Origin: Deuterostichococcus epilithicus
Taxonomy: Eukaryota > Chlorophyta > Trebouxiophyceae > Prasiolales > Stichococcaceae
Assembly: GCA_033439295.1 (NCBI GenBank)
Contig: JAVTLE010000008.1
Location: 2,356,001-2,420,000, forward strand
Reading direction: 5' to 3'
DNA: 64,000 bases
Below are positions 1 to 26,153 of the stretch, piece after piece. The notes beneath the pieces were generated by a model. The model did not search any database and was not told where the DNA came from. It saw only the letters and a program-made list of their open reading frames with translations. Position 1 is the stretch's first letter; each line of letters opens with the position of its first letter. A program made the translations under genes and the position numbers.

Positions 1-8061
<8,061 letters not shown>

Positions 8062-9194
8062 ATTAAGGATGCGTGATCAGCAGAAAAAGCTTACGGGCAC
8101 TCTGCTGCTGGCATCTTGGACGTCGCCAGCGTGAACTAACGATCTGCGGTGACTCACTTGCTACAAGACAGACGAAACCACGACCCAGAATATCTCGAAG
8201 AGGTCAAGCACCTGTATGCATTTTGCAATACTGCAATGATTGCGACTCCCCGCAAAGCTGACTTCAAGAAGGAGAAGGCTTCAAGACCGCTGACCGACAT
8301 CGATCACGCAATTGTGACGGGGCGACCCACAAGAATACGTCGTCACTCGTCAGAACCTTCCCACTGGAGCAGAACGTCTCTACGTCTGACTTCGGGTTCC
8401 TGACATCGAGGCAGTCGATTCACAGCGACCCCTCGCTGATTCAAGAGTGCAATAGATGAGGTGGGTAGTGGTTCCTTGGTCAGTCACACTCTCAAAGCGC
8501 GCCCTGCATGGGGTACCGGCCCTTCAGTCAGATCAACCCCGCCAGTTCTGAGGCGCCCTAATTTCACAGCTGCATTCTCGGACAGCCCTGCCACTGATGC
8601 TCTTCGCCTACCTATCGACGCCAGCCACAACCCTGTAACCCCCACCGCCACCGTCAGTCTGTTCACAGCAACGTGCTGTGAGCTCGTCCGTGACCACCTG
8701 AAGCTGCAGCTGCTGCAGGAAGGCCTAGTCTTGACGTGGCGACAGTGACATGGCTTGATCCCCGTTATAGGCTGCTTCCCCGTCCGCCGCGGAGCCGGCC
8801 GCCAGTTGTGAAGGCCCTGTCTGCGGCTCCACCTCCCGCCGCCCGCCGCCGGGGTGCAGGCTGAGCCGCGACGCCGAGCTGTGCAGCGGCGATGTCGACC
8901 TGTGCGGATGCAGGCGGGGGTGTTGGATGAGGCTGTGATTGACTGACCCACATCTTGGGAGTTCGTTCTGACATTGCTCACGGGAAGGCACCCGGCCACC
9001 AACATGTGCAGCTGCGGAGGTGCAATGCCTGGGCGAGTATGTATGCAGCCGCAGCAGCAGGACTCTGCTGCAGGGCTTTGCTGGCTATACGCAGCATCTG
9101 CAAAGCTGCGCGCAGCGCAAGCACCAAGCAGCAAGAACATGCCCGCCGCATGCATCGGCTATGGGGTGTTCAGACCGCCTTTCCGAAGTGGGGA
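8062..9194. other. Spacer: LETM1 upstream region and SRPK 3' region, no convincing gene
   Basis: The region between the SRPK stop and the LETM1 start. Open frames exist on both strands, for example minus 8765-8974, which is Ala/Gly/Arg-rich, but none shows a recognisable domain. Minus 8880-8770 could be an extra SRPK 3' exon, because the assumed SRPK stop at 9195 overlaps a possible donor. Confidence 0.5.
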
Positions 9195-14510
<5,316 letters not shown>

Positions 14511-15257
14511 GCTGGCTGAAACACCAGAAGCCTACAGGTTGCGTGTCAGATGTGCAGAGCAAGTTGGCTTTTGCGAGCTGAAAGCTTCGGAAGCACGTTT
14601 TGCCGTGAGATCGTCGGAGCTGCGTACATCTCAAAACCACAGCGTCACCAGTGGCGAGCCCTTTTCACCAGCAATCGAATCAGCCCCTGACGGTGTGTTC
14701 TGCGCACTGTGTACAAAAGCCAAGGCCAGACCGGCCCGTGTTGAAGGTGCGGTGTCGGCTGGTGATGATACAGCAACGAAAAGGATCGCTTGCCGCGAGC
14801 AGCCACCAAGCAGACACCCAACGTTGACTTCGATGATGTCGATGCGCAGACTACGAAACTAGCGAGGCAAACCTGTGCTTTGAACACATTTCGGCAGCTT
14901 GCCATCCCCTGGCTCGCCTTCCACTACATTTACTGCTGCCGCAGCACGTGACTGCACAGAAGGCTAGTCTCGATGCCAACCGCCGGACAGCAGCACAGAG
15001 GCGCATTTGAGAGGTATCCTGAGGATGTTCTGACACTGTCCACAGCGCTGGGCTTCGTTCTGCGACAGTCGAAATTATTGCACCGGGGTCTTCAACTGAC
15101 TCCAGGTTCAAGTTTGCGGGCGTTTGTGGGCGCTGCACGTGCCCATTCTGAACGCATCTGACTGGCTTAGGCAGCCAACCACATATGTAAGTCACGCCAG
15201 ATCCCTGCAGAGCAGGTCAAATCGCAACCGCTAGAGTGCCGCACACAGTTGAGCGCC
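14511..15257. promoter_or_regulatory. Shared upstream region between divergent SRPK (-) and NDUFAF7-like (+) genes
   Basis: About 750 bp separates the two inferred start codons, which point away from each other. No long frame with a recognisable domain is present, so a bidirectional promoter is the simplest reading. I did not identify a clear TATA element or any specific regulatory motif. 5' untranslated exons may lie here. Confidence 0.4.
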
Positions 15258-18200
15258 ATGAAGGCAGGCCGATGCTTCATTCGCCTGATCTCTAGAGACT
15301 CACTGGGATCTGTGCTTGGACGGTCGACAAGTAGCGCCGCGGCAGGACACAGCTCGTTCTCCGTCACCCTGCAGCGGCAGCTGCAAGGCCACACCTCCAG
15401 CAATGCCTGCGCCCATGCAGCGCCCTCGCGCTGCGTGAGCGGCGTCCCATGTAGCGCCGGCATTGCGCCTGGCGGCCTCGGCCATGAAGGACGTCAACAG
15501 GCACACAGGCTCAGCGCGCCGCAAGGTGGCAGCAGGTCCGCCTCTGCCAGTGCGGCTTGCCGCCAGGACGACCATGGCACGGGGCATGACTGCGCTGGCG
15601 CAGACTGCCCTGGCGTACGCGACAGCCCGCCTGGCAATGTGGGCCGCGACAGCAAGGTGTTGTTGCTGCAATGGGTCCCAACCATCTGTGGATCAGTCAT
15701 CACAATCAGTCAACACTTGCTGACATGCGGCATTATAAGGTTGTGCGTCTTGCAGTTGAGCTTTTCATGTTGCGGCAAGCTCGACTACCTCGGGAGCTGC
15801 TTTTTGCATGGATGTGAGCAACCTTGTTCACACTGTACTCTGCAGCACTTGTCCAAACTACGCAGGAGTCTGAGGAGCAGTCCATTGCGCCGGCCGCTGC
15901 CGCCGCAGCCAGCACGCTGGCCGCGACGCTGCCGCCTGAGGCAATGGGCATCGCGGCAGCTGCCGCCAGTATGGCCGCAAAGGCCGCAGAGCCCGTCCGC
16001 GGCCTGGCAGGCGGTGTGCCCAGCACAGCGGCCGCGGGGCAGCCGGCACAGCAGCGTGCCGTCACAGGCAGTCCGGAACATCCAGCCAAGGACGCAGCGC
16101 AGGCAACGATGCCGCCGCCCGCCGCCGCCTCTGCCGTGGCTGCCGTGAACGCAGCAAATCCGTCTGCGGAAGGGCGGCTGCACGGCTACAGCTCGGGAGG
16201 CGGCGGCGGCGGCCAGGCAGAGCCGCAACTCAATGAACGGCACATCACGATCGACCGGTCAGGGCTGGGTGCCGTCGAGCCGCACTCGCATGGCAGCCCG
16301 CCGGCAGCGCACAAGCAGCCTGAAACCGACATGACGCGCCACCTCAAGGCGCTTATCCGGGTGGGCGCAGTGGAGCGGTCTGATTTGATCTCGATCATTG
16401 CCGATGGCATGAAGCATCGATTTTCGTCAGGTCAGATTGCAATGCTGACGCACATGATCAACCACAATGCTGTCGAGCAGCAGCCACTTACAAAAGCACA
16501 CCCTCCTTTTTCTGCAAGAAAGCAACAGGCAGCACATGTCACCGCAGTTCCGCGGCGGTCCGCTGACTACTGCAGAGTTCATGAGCGAGGCGCTGACCAA
16601 CCCCAACGCCGGATACTACATCAGCCGCGAGGTGTTCGGCACCGCTGGCGACTTCGTCACCTCCCCCGAGATCTCCCAGATGTTTGGCGAGGTGGGCGCC
16701 GCTGATAATGGTTCTGTTTATGCGCATTGACCCGATGCATCAGCAGCATCCCTGGGCCTCTCGTCTGCGTCTTGAGCGTGCCAGAGTACATCTTGGCCTG
16801 AGCTGCCAAGCCTCTGCAAAGATGCACACGTTGCTCGGCTGCAAGCTGCTGGTCTGGCTTCACCAAACAGCCCGCTCTGTGGTGGATAGTTGATGAAGGC
16901 TCCAGACAGGCTTCTGCACACGAGTTGGCATGCCTTACGCCTGTGCCGCCTGCCCCGCAGATGCTGGGCATCTGGGCGGTCACGGTGTGGCAGGGCCTGG
17001 GCTGCCCGCCGGAGTTCCGCCTGGTGGAACTGGGACCCGGGCGCGGGACTCTCATGGCAGACGCGCTGCGCGGCACCGCGCCGCTGCGTGACTTTGCTGC
17101 TGCCCTGTCGGTGCACTTCGTGGAGGTGCGCTTCAGATTCTATCAATTCCTTTTTTATGACATCCTCGTTGTGATTGGAGTTCATAGCCGGCACCAGCAG
17201 AAGCACTCCACTCGCGACTGACAGCCAACCACTTACTGCCGCGGCGGCAGCGGGAGGTACTGGGGAGGCCGCTCCTGAGGAGCAGGTCGCGTGTTCAGCC
17301 GGCCCCCTGCTGAAGCGCCATGGTGTCGCAGGTCTGGAATCTGCTGCGGAAGCAGCAGTGGGCGGCGCTCGCAATCGCACAGCACGAACTCCCGAGTGTT
17401 TCGCCATTGACATTTTCTGACACCCTGACCTGCAGGTCAGCAACTCGCTTCGGCAGCGACAGTGGCAGGCGCTGCGCTGCGAAGAGGACGTCAACCGCGA
17501 CGCCGGGCCCGTGGAGGCGGGCTTTGCCCCCGAGAGCGGCGTCAGCGGTCTGAATGGCGCCCGGGTGGGTGGATCCTGGCCGCTTCCTCGTTGTCAATGA
17601 AAGCGCCTCGTCGATCTTGTTGTCAATGTCGTCTTCCGAAGGGGGACTTTGCCGCCGAGAGCGGCGTCAGCGGCCCGATCAGCGCCCAGGTGGGCGTCCT
17701 CCAATGTTCTTCTCTCTTGGGCAGAGGTTTGCCCGGCTGCAAGGGCTATGTGACAGGCGCCTTGCGCCGCATGCAGGTGCGCTGGCACCGCTTTCTGGAG
17801 GAGATCTTGGCCGCTGTTACCCAAAGAAACCACCATGTGGCCTCTTCAGGCATCTATCTTTGCACTCTTTCCCTTATACAAAGAAGTATCTTGCGCCAAG
17901 TGCAGGTGCGCTGGCACCGCAGCCTGGAGGAGATACCGGCCGAGGGGCCGCCGACGGTGTACATCGCCAACGAGTTCTTCGATGCGCTGCCGGTGCACCA
18001 GCTGCAGCGCACGGAGCGGGGCTCCTGGTGAGACCCGTTACTCCCACCGAAAGCACGACCATGGACAGGAACCTCGAAGCAGGGTCAGTCGGGACGAGCG
18101 GCGATGGTGCCCCGCACTGGCGCTGTTTGTTCCGCCATGCAAGGTCTGCATCACTGGAGCAGCCCATTCGGGTCAGGCGTCGGACGTTGACAGCAACAGC

Positions 18201-21200
18201 ACACAATGTATTTTGCAATGGCGGTCGCGTGCCTGCCTTTCAGGGCGGAGCGGCTGGTGGACATTGCCGGGGAGCAAGACGAGCGGCACCTGCGCTTTGT
18301 GCTGGCGCCCGGCGCGACGCCCGCCTCCACGATCCTGCACCGCCAGGCGTCCGCCTCCACAGGAGAGCCCCTTGTCAGAAAGCATTTACCCTGCGAAGAG
18401 CACGAAAGTGAATGCGGCCGGCAGGCATCCTCCGCCGCAGTCGAACACTGCATGCAGTTGCTGATGCACGACTAAACCCACCAGTAGTTTTGACAACAAT
18501 GATTACACACTGCATCACTTCGACATCAGCCACCATTCCTTGTTTCTTGGCCGCAATGTGCACTTCTGTGGTGCTGGGGCTTAGTGAGGCCAGCCAAAAG
18601 CTGCAGGCCGCTGCCGCTGCATTGCTGGCTCGGCACTGCCACAATGTATCATCAGGTGGTGCGGCTGCCAAGGGTTTCCTCGTGTTTGAAACCTCATCTG
18701 CAGGGTCCAATCAAAGTCGGCGGTCTGCCCAAAGAGCGCCGACGCCGCTGAGCACTTGGCCGCTTCGTATCACGCCTGCGCAGGCGTCCAGCACACCACC
18801 AGCGTGACACTGATTTCCCTGGTACAGGGCCATATGTGGAGTTGGTGAGGGTCACAGCCCACAAAGCGGCGACGCTGGAGCTGACCTGGGCCGGCGGGTG
18901 GCGTTCCCAGCAAACTCTTGCACTGCTGCCCAAGAACCTTATTGTACAGCTATCCATAATGTAGGGCTCAACATGGCATCGGAGAAGTCAGCCCGTAGAG
19001 TGCTGCCGCCGAGGGAACCTGGCCCTGTTGGCCGCTTCCACTTTCCGGCACAATTACACAGCTGCTTCGCCCGAGCTCCTGACACAGCCTTCTCTGTGTT
19101 TGCAGGGCCTGATGCGGAGTCGGTGGAGGTCAGCCCGCAGAGCGCCGCCGCGGCTGAGGACCTGGCTCGCCGTGTGGGCGCCTCCGGCGGCGCAGCGCTC
19201 ATCGTCGACTATGGCAACGATGCGCCGGCCACCGACAGCCTGCGGTATGCTGGCTCCAGGACGGACCTCACCCCTCAATAAGCGCTCAGGGCAGCCCGGC
19301 TCCAGGCCCTGCCTGCCTGGGGGGTCTGCTGCAGCAGGAGTCTTGCCGGGGTGGCCAGCTCCACCCCAAGGGCCACCCGGGTGTTGGCGGCACCGGGCTT
19401 CTCCGGCTGCGAGCCGCGGCAGCGTCCACAATGCTGCGATCTGCAGGCCAGGGGACGAGCTCCCGTGCTGCGCGGAGGCGCCGACGGGAGGATGCGGACG
19501 CCTACCAGAAGCTTTTGCAGCCGACGGGAACAACACGTGAGACATCATAATCGCTGGAACACCACCGTGATACATCTCGTGCAGGGGCATCAAGGACCAC
19601 ACCTTCGTCCACCCGCTGGACACGCCGGGCCAGGCGGACCTCAGCGCCGATGTCGACTTCAGCGCCCTGCGGTGCGGCTCCTGCTTCCGTCCTCGATTGC
19701 ACTCTCTGGCCCTGCCGGCCAGCCAGATCGATCGGACACTGCCTGTACTCGTAGCGGGGTCCTCAGTGGGCGCCTGCCACCAGGTCGGACGGCCGCTGCA
19801 CACCTTCCGCAGCACCTGGATGGCGTACGGAGCGCCTGCAGTGCGCCACCTCACACCTCATGCCATTGCAAGTCACCGGCTGAGGGACACTGTGCAGCTT
19901 TGCGGCAAGGCGCGCCGGCAGCGCTGCACGGCTCTCTCGTGCGGCCGGTCCATTGTCTGCGGCTGCCGCGCCACGCCCAGTAGTTCCTTCGCAACCCTCG
20001 CCGTCACGATGCAGGCGGGAGGCGGAGGGCAGCGGCGCAAATGTGCAGGTGCACGGCGCCTTCCCGCAGATCGCCGGTCTGGGTTGAACCCTCTCTTGGG
20101 AACATTTACACACCTTCTCCTGCCCGGCAGGCGCGCCGCGGAGGGCGCCGGCGCGGCGGTGCAGCTGCACGGCCCCATCCCGCAGGCCGACCTGCTGGCG
20201 GGCCTCGGCATCGGGGTGCGGCTGGAGTCGCTGCTGAAGAACGCCCGAGACGGCGCCGCCGCTGACGCGCTGCGCAGCGGCTACGCCAGGTGTGGGAATT
20301 CGGCAATAGGAACGCCGCTGTGATGCATTCACAGTGAAGTGGCATGAATGCCCGCGACAGCAAGGGGAATAAAAGAGGATTCCCCTTGGTCAATGGCATC
20401 ACCGCAACTGCCGCCACTGCGCTGCGGACGGCTGCGCCAGGTCTGGGGCAATGGGGATGGCGATGAACCCCGCGTCACTTCCCCGCGTCTCACCGCGTCT
20501 TCCTGGCTGTTATATTGTTCTGGCAGTTGTGGATCATTGCCTTGCAGCCATGTTTGCCGGTCATGGCAGTCATGTGGCACGACCTCTTTTAAGTAAAGTC
20601 GTGCTGTCCTGCGCTGCATTACCAGATGGTGGACCTGGCAGTCACGAAACCATGTCTTTGTGTCTCTGGATCGCCGCGGACCCAGGCCTGCCGCGCTCCT
20701 TGCATCACAGGCTGATGGGGACGGAGGAGGGTTCCGCCGCTGGCGCTGATGGCAGCAGTGCCGCAGGCGCGCTGTCGCAGGGCGGCGGCATGGGGTGAGT
20801 CACCCTATGTTGCATGCTTTGTATGGTCTTCAGCTGCGGCACCGCTTGAGCGAACTGCTCAGGGACGCTGGCCGCTGCTCAGCCTTGTTCGAACAGGTGG
20901 TCGTTTTGGTTCTTGACAGCAGTGTCGCATGGTCAGACTCCACTCGGAAATTCTTCGCTCTGAACCCTCTAGCCCCGAAATTGCAGATATTCCTACAAGG
21001 CGCTCGCTATCACGGCCGCTGGCATGCCGCCGCCGGTGGGGTTCGAGGGCCTCCCGCCGCGGCCGTCCCCCGCAGACGCAATCAGCGCCACAGGGGCTGC
21101 TTCAGGTGGTGCTGCGGCGGCCGCTGCCGCAGCCGGCAGCCACAGCGGCGGCGCGCAGGAGGACCTGCTTGCACTGCCGCCTGCAGAAGACGCCCCCGGC

Positions 21201-21314
21201 AGCGACTCAGAGGAGTCTTCCAGCGGTGACGACTCGACATCTTCCACGTCGGACAGCAGCTCCAGCTCGGATGAGGAGGATTTTGGTGATGATGCAGGGC
21301 CACCACTGGCATGA
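15258..21314 (+). CDS. NDUFAF7: NDUFAF7/MidA-type mitochondrial protein arginine methyltransferase (complex I assembly), multi-exon
   Basis: NDUFAF7 dimethylates an arginine of complex I subunit NDUFS2 in the mitochondrial matrix. The start at 15258 gives a presequence-like MKAGRCFIRLISRDSLGSVL. A long Ala/Gly/Ser/Pro-rich exon (about 15850-16360) ends DMTRHLKALIR, where family homology begins. Next come 16550-16691 (GGPLTTAEFMSEALTNPNAG, GDFVTSPEISQMFGE), about 16962-17128 with the SAM-binding motif LVELGPGRGTLMADALR, 17436-17567, about 17900-18030 (VYIANEFFDALPVHQLQR), about 18245-18360 (LRFVLAPGATPAS), about 19105-19245 (GGAALIVDYGND), about 19580-19675 (DLSADVDFSALR), about 20155-20290 (GPIPQADLLAGLGIGVRLES) and the last exon from about 20999 (ALAITAAGMPPPVGFEG). 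The last exon continues as an acidic Ser/Asp/Glu tail to the stop at 21314. The start codon and several edges are inferred. Confidence 0.88.
17645..17692 (+). repeat. Echo of NDUFAF7-like exon 3' end (copy of 17520-17567)
   Basis: An ungapped copy of about 48 bp, 125 bp downstream of the original, keeping a GT dinucleotide at the equivalent donor position. The exon reads FAPESGVSGLNGA and the copy FAAESGVSGPISA. Confidence 0.85.
17761..17813 (+). repeat. Echo of NDUFAF7-like exon 5' end including acceptor (copy of 17890-17942)
   Basis: About 53 bp, offset 129 bp upstream of the exon that begins VRWHRSLEEIPAEGPP. Both the acceptor CAG and the exon start are copied. Confidence 0.85.
20043..20072 (+). 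repeat. Echo of NDUFAF7-like exon 5' end (copy of 20159-20188)
   Basis: A copy of about 30 bp, 116 bp upstream of the exon encoding VQLHGPIPQADLLA. The copy would read VQVHGAFPQIA. Confidence 0.75.
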
Positions 21315-22519
21315 CATGGTCATTTTTGAAACAGTGACGGTACAGGTTTCGCGCACAGCTGAGTCTGGCTGTGGTGGGTGGAGGTCAAAGCCTTAGTGTG
21401 ATGAGGTAATATGACGCTGAGAGACACGCCGCGGTCAGTGGTCTAGGTGGAGGAGGCAAATTAGGGGTGAATGACTCTCGCGGTTTGAATTCCTGTTCAA
21501 TACCTAGGAATTTGCAGCCATTCTTGGTAACTCGGGTCACTTGGTGCACCAACATCCTGAACCCACGTTACCTCTCCACGGTCTCATTCCACTTGTACCT
21601 ACCCTCTCGCACAAAAAACACAGTCGCCCGCTTATGTCACAACGCCGAAGCAAACAAGCAAACAAGGGTTTGCAAGCTTGACACCCCCACGCCCGAGATT
21701 GTACAGACAATCAAGACGCCGAACTGCCAACCTGATGCCAGCGACGGCATCACACCTCCTCTATCTTTGCATGGGAGTACACACTCCCACTGGCCAGCAC
21801 TACAGCGTAGAAAGCCACTCAAATTCTCGGCTCCAACTAACCTGCTATAGCATGACGACAACGATACCCTCGGAGCTGTGACGTTTTCAGCAAGTTGCAC
21901 CCTGTACTTCTTTATTCTGAGTGTTCTGCCAGTCATGCTGTGATATCCTGGGACTCGGTCTGTCGTATCATCGCAGCAGGCTGAGGATGTGCCGTGGCAC
22001 GGCATTGCCCACATCAGCGGCATGGCTTGAGGATCCCCGCAAGGGCACCTGGGTATTTCATTGAAGCTTCGGCAAATAGGTATGTCAGCCGCCGGCTGCA
22101 GACGCCGAATCTGCTGTTGCTGGGCTGCTTACGGCGGCTGCAGGCCCGAACTCCCCGGTGCCGGCGAGTGGCACGCAGCCTGACACCGGCGTGCCGATGT
22201 GCGCTTTGATTGTGTTGGCATTGGCACGGATGTACCTGCTGGCGTGGTGTCCTAGATCAGGTCGTCTGGTGGTGCCTTGCATTCGTCGGTAATTGCGCAT
22301 TGACGCTTAAATGATTGCGCAGCATCGTTATTTTGCGGCGTTGATGGCTTTTGTTGGCCTGCATCTTTTGCGGTCATGACTTCCTATTTCCTGGCCCCCA
22401 AACAGGTTTTCTGTCCGCTGCTGCCGCCAGCAGGTAGCCAGCAAGCATGGTGCAGGCACACGAGGCTCAAGGGGACAGATGCTGCAAACGCCAGTCACCG
22501 GCCATCGGAGTGTGATTGC
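21315..22519. other. Convergent intergenic spacer, no gene seen
   Basis: About 1.2 kb between the 3' ends of the convergent NDUFAF7-like (+) and mannanase (-) genes. The frames present are short, Cys/Arg-rich and without domains. It presumably holds both 3' UTRs. I saw no element ends or tRNA-like structure. Confidence 0.6.
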
Positions 22520-25500
22520 TTAGCAAGTGCAGACATGCAGCAAACAGCCGCAAGAGCAGGTTGCGCACTCCCAGGTCGAGTCGATGGTTCTGATGGCGCG
22601 GCCCCCGGAGTCGGTGCCGTTGTCTACGCCGACCAGCGGCCACTGCCAGAACAGGGCGCCCCGCAGCGGCCCATTGTCCGCCAGGCTCTGATACACTTTG
22701 GTGTAGACCGTCCTGCGTTGCAGAGTACGATATGCGCTGAATCAATGGAGGCACTGAACATGATGGTTTCGTAACATCATGCACGAATTTATTGGCGGCT
22801 ACTCAACAGTCATGCAAGCCCTGTTCGCAACATATGACATTGGGTTGCCTCCAAAGACAACGTCCGCTGACAGCCTTCGTTCTACTGCATGGTGGCCTGG
22901 TGCCGTGCTTATAAATGTCAGCCCGCACCTGAAGAGCGGGTCGCGCGCGGTCGAGATATTTGCCGGCGAAGCAATGGTTCCGAACTCTGCAAGGACGAGG
23001 GGCTTGCCAAGGGCCGTCGCTGCCAGCTGGTGTCCCTCGATCCAGCGTGAGGGAAATGTCGGATCTGCGGTATAAGGACAGAGGAATCGAAGCTTGATGT
23101 GGAGCTTGAAGGGTGTGCTCGGAGAGTGCACGGCGGCAGCCATGCGCAGGATCGTGCAGGCGGAAGCGACACAATTGATAATGCATTCGTCTCGTCAGGC
23201 TCGCAAACACAGGAACATGCACTGTATCAAACCAGGCACGCGCACACCTGTGAGGATGACAGACACACAGAAGGAAAAACAAGCCTGACATGCAACATCG
23301 AAACTTCGTCTGGCATGCAGTAGTATCTGCGCTCACCGCCGACAATGTTCCAGTTATCGGGCCACATGTGAAAGGTGACATAGTCAATGTTGGTGAGGTT
23401 GTGCTGCGCAGTAAAGTCCTGTCCGGTGCTGTAGGTCCTGTGTAGCCACATACCATCCTTACGCTCAAAAGGGTGTTCTATCTGTGAGCAACCATCGTCC
23501 ACATCCAGAATGCTGCAGCAATGGGGCGGCAATGCTAAGCTGCCAACGCATTTGGTGGAACTTGTGGCCAGCGAATGACAGACACCTCACACTGCTTGTG
23601 GGTTCCTGGAGTGGGGACCGCTACAACGTTGACAGGAGCGCACCAGTCGAAGGTCGGGTTGAATGGTGAATAAGGGCTGCTGGGCGGCCAGAACCCCTCC
23701 TCGCCTGTGCTCACCTGTGCGCACCGGGAATTTCACGTTGCAAACAGGCATCGTGTCATGGCATCAATCAAGGAAGTTTGCGCCGCTACACCCAAGGCGA
23801 TTGTGAGTGGGATGCGCCACTACAGCGCACGTGCGTGCACACAACCTGATCTCAGCGGTCTCCAGCAGTCAGGCCGCAATGCACATACACTAACATTGCT
23901 TCCCATGGTCAATGCGCTCCCGGACCTCTGCAGCTTGCGGGTTGCTGCTCCACATTGCTGGGATGCCAGTACTGCATGGCGCATTTTGCATGCTCCGCTG
24001 CTGCACACAAATAGTTAAATGCGGGCATGGAAAGCCTCATTGAAAAAGTGCTCGTCAACCGCAGCGGCACACATGAACTCACCATGTGGTAGGGGTCTAT
24101 GCTCTTGATGAAGTTCGCCATGGTGCTGTAAAAAGCGGTGACTTCGCCTGGGCGGCCTGCACGATTTGCAGCTGCGGCCTGAAGGTTGTTGGTGTTGACG
24201 AGCCTTTGCTGTAACACATGTGACTGCCCTCCTCGAACAGCAAGGATTTGCTGCCAATTTGTGCAGATATGCAGAAACCTCGCATATGCTGCATGCGGCA
24301 GCAGCCGCAGACGGCATTTCTCAGCCATTTAGTTGGCCGTGCGAAATTATGACCGAGAACCCTGAGAAACCCGAGATGACCTGGCAGGCTCCCGAAATGT
24401 TGTGGGTTGCGCGGTTCGTTCAAGATGTCCCAGCTCAGGATGGTGGGGTCGTTGGCATAGCGGCGCCCGTTGAACACGTTGATGCGGTTCAGGATCTGCC
24501 AGGTGCTCAGAGCAGGACCGCTCGATCAGCAATGGACACAGCCAAGCATGTAACGGGCATGATACCGCGATACCATACGGCAGACGCGCGCCATTGCAGT
24601 CGCGGCTGAGGCGACGACATGGCTCATCACCCCTGCAACATTCATCCGGCAGCAGTGAACCTCACCGTGCGGGTGTGATTCTGGAAGAGCTGCAAGGCTG
24701 CAGGGGAGGTGAAGAAGCTGTCGTTGCTTGGCAGGTCCAACGCTGCCACGTACTGCAGGCACACGTGTGGCGGTGAGTCGTCGGCCATACGACATCGAGA
24801 ACAGCCTGCTTTGCTGTAACAATTCGGAATGTGCTGGACAGGTCTGGCGGGTTGATTGGCGTGGCTGCATGTGCACCCGCCCTCGTGGATACGACATCTC
24901 GTGCTGTCGCAAGGTGCTGAGGCAAGAACCCATCGCAGTCACCAGACCGCAGCAAAAATGCGGCGACTCGCGTTTGCAGGCAGCTTGAACCGCACCGACC
25001 CACCCCCGGGATGCCGTCCTGAAAGTCCCAGTTGTTGCCCAGCGTTATGATGACTTTCTGACCATGGCGCGCCGCCTGAGCCAGGGTGTAGTCTACGCCG
25101 CGGAACACCATCTCGTTGAAGATGCCTGCATGCACATCACAGTGTTCGTTGAAGATGCCTGCATGCACATCACAGTGTTATCTAAGACCTCAACCTATGC
25201 TGTGTGCCCGGGGTGGGCAGCACAGAAGTAGTCGAATCCGTGCAAGCATGCACGGATTGCATGCGATATGCCGCAATATGCTGCATTCCTGCTACATACA
25301 GACGGTGGAACCAAACATGGCAGGTGGCACCTGGAACCTGGCACCCTGTGTTGTACTTCAGGAAAGTCGAGTGCGATGCAGCCATGGCACTGACGCCGCA
25401 CCTGGGGTCGGCTCCAGCGCGCCGACGGTGCGCGAGTCTGACATCGCCTGGCCTTGGGAGGCAAACATGCGAAGGGTGTTGAGGTTGCTCGTGTTTGCGA

Positions 25501-26153
25501 AGGCCATGCGCTCCGCAACAGGGTCGCTGGCGGCCTGCAGGACGGCCTGGCCGGACCCTTGCACGGTGCTGCCAAAGATCGTCAGGTCATTGTACCTGTG
25601 GGATGATGCTTGACTGTTCATTCGCATCAGGCTTCAAATACACACACGTTCATGGCGCCGTGACGCCGCCTGAGAAAGAGGCCCAAGCACCCTGCTAGCT
25701 TGTATGCTGCCACTTTGCAGTGCAGTCCATGCAATGGATCAGCAAACGCTCCTGGAATGTCGGTCTGGACAAGCAACCCTTTCTACATGCTGGCGTGCAT
25801 GCGGCAGCTCCCTCGCACATTGTTGCAGAGCTTGGATGCTTTACAACAGGCATGGGCAAGCATCAGCCTCCCGAGAGCATGTCTAACAATATTGCCCCAG
25901 AGCAAACAGAAGCGCACGTGTTCCAGCCAGCAGGCAGCCACTCGCGGCAGTCGTCGTCAACGAAGCGCATGCCATGGGTGCGGATAATGCCGGGCGGCCG
26001 CTCCGCAAGCTTGCTTGGGCTGGCCGCTGAGTGGACAGATGATGAGGAGGCGGAGGCTGGGCCAGGCAGGAAGCGTGGCAGCGGTGGCCCACCAGGTGGG
26101 CTGGGCGGCTGGAGAGGCACCGCCAGCAGTCCTGGCGGAGCGCCTGCGATCAT
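22520..26153 (-). CDS. Glycoside hydrolase family 5 mannan endo-1,4-beta-mannosidase-like enzyme, multi-exon
   Basis: The enzyme class cuts internal beta-1,4-mannosyl bonds of mannans. Exons in translation order: 26153 to about 25918 (RTHGMRFVDDDCREWLPAGW); about 25610-25400 (ANTSNLNTLRMFASQG); about 25145-25005 (FRGVDYTLAQAARHGQKVII, LGNNWDFQDGIPGVG); about 24750-24668 (FFTSPAALQLFQNHTR); about 24500-24380 with the acid/base region ANDPTILSWDILNEPRN; about 24215-24086 (MANFIKSIDPYHMV); about 23724-23600 (EEGFWPPSSPYSPFNP); about 23500-23325 (NIDYVTFHMWPDNWNIVGG); about 23065-22930 with the nucleophile region LGKPLVLAEFGT; and 22715-22520 (GPLRGALFWQWPLVGVDNG), ending in a stop at 22520. The two catalytic glutamates are those in LNEP and LAEFG. 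The start at 26153 is the first Met of the Pro/Ser-rich leader and no clean signal peptide is visible, so a further 5' exon is possible. Confidence 0.88.
25113..25178 (-). repeat. Exact 33-bp tandem duplication across a mannanase 3' splice site
   Basis: Two identical 33-bp units, 25113-25145 and 25146-25178, each containing the acceptor AG and the first codons of the exon (GIFNE). Because 33 is a multiple of three, both acceptors keep the frame and would add or omit 11 residues. Confidence 0.95.

Noticed and set aside
15300-15671. 123-codon minus frame in the NDUFAF7-like upstream region
   Set aside because: No domain. It overlaps the plus-strand presequence-like start, which fits the downstream gene better.
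25113-25178. CRISPR-like direct repeat
   Set aside because: Only two adjacent units without spacers, in a eukaryotic gene; it is a tandem duplication at a splice site.
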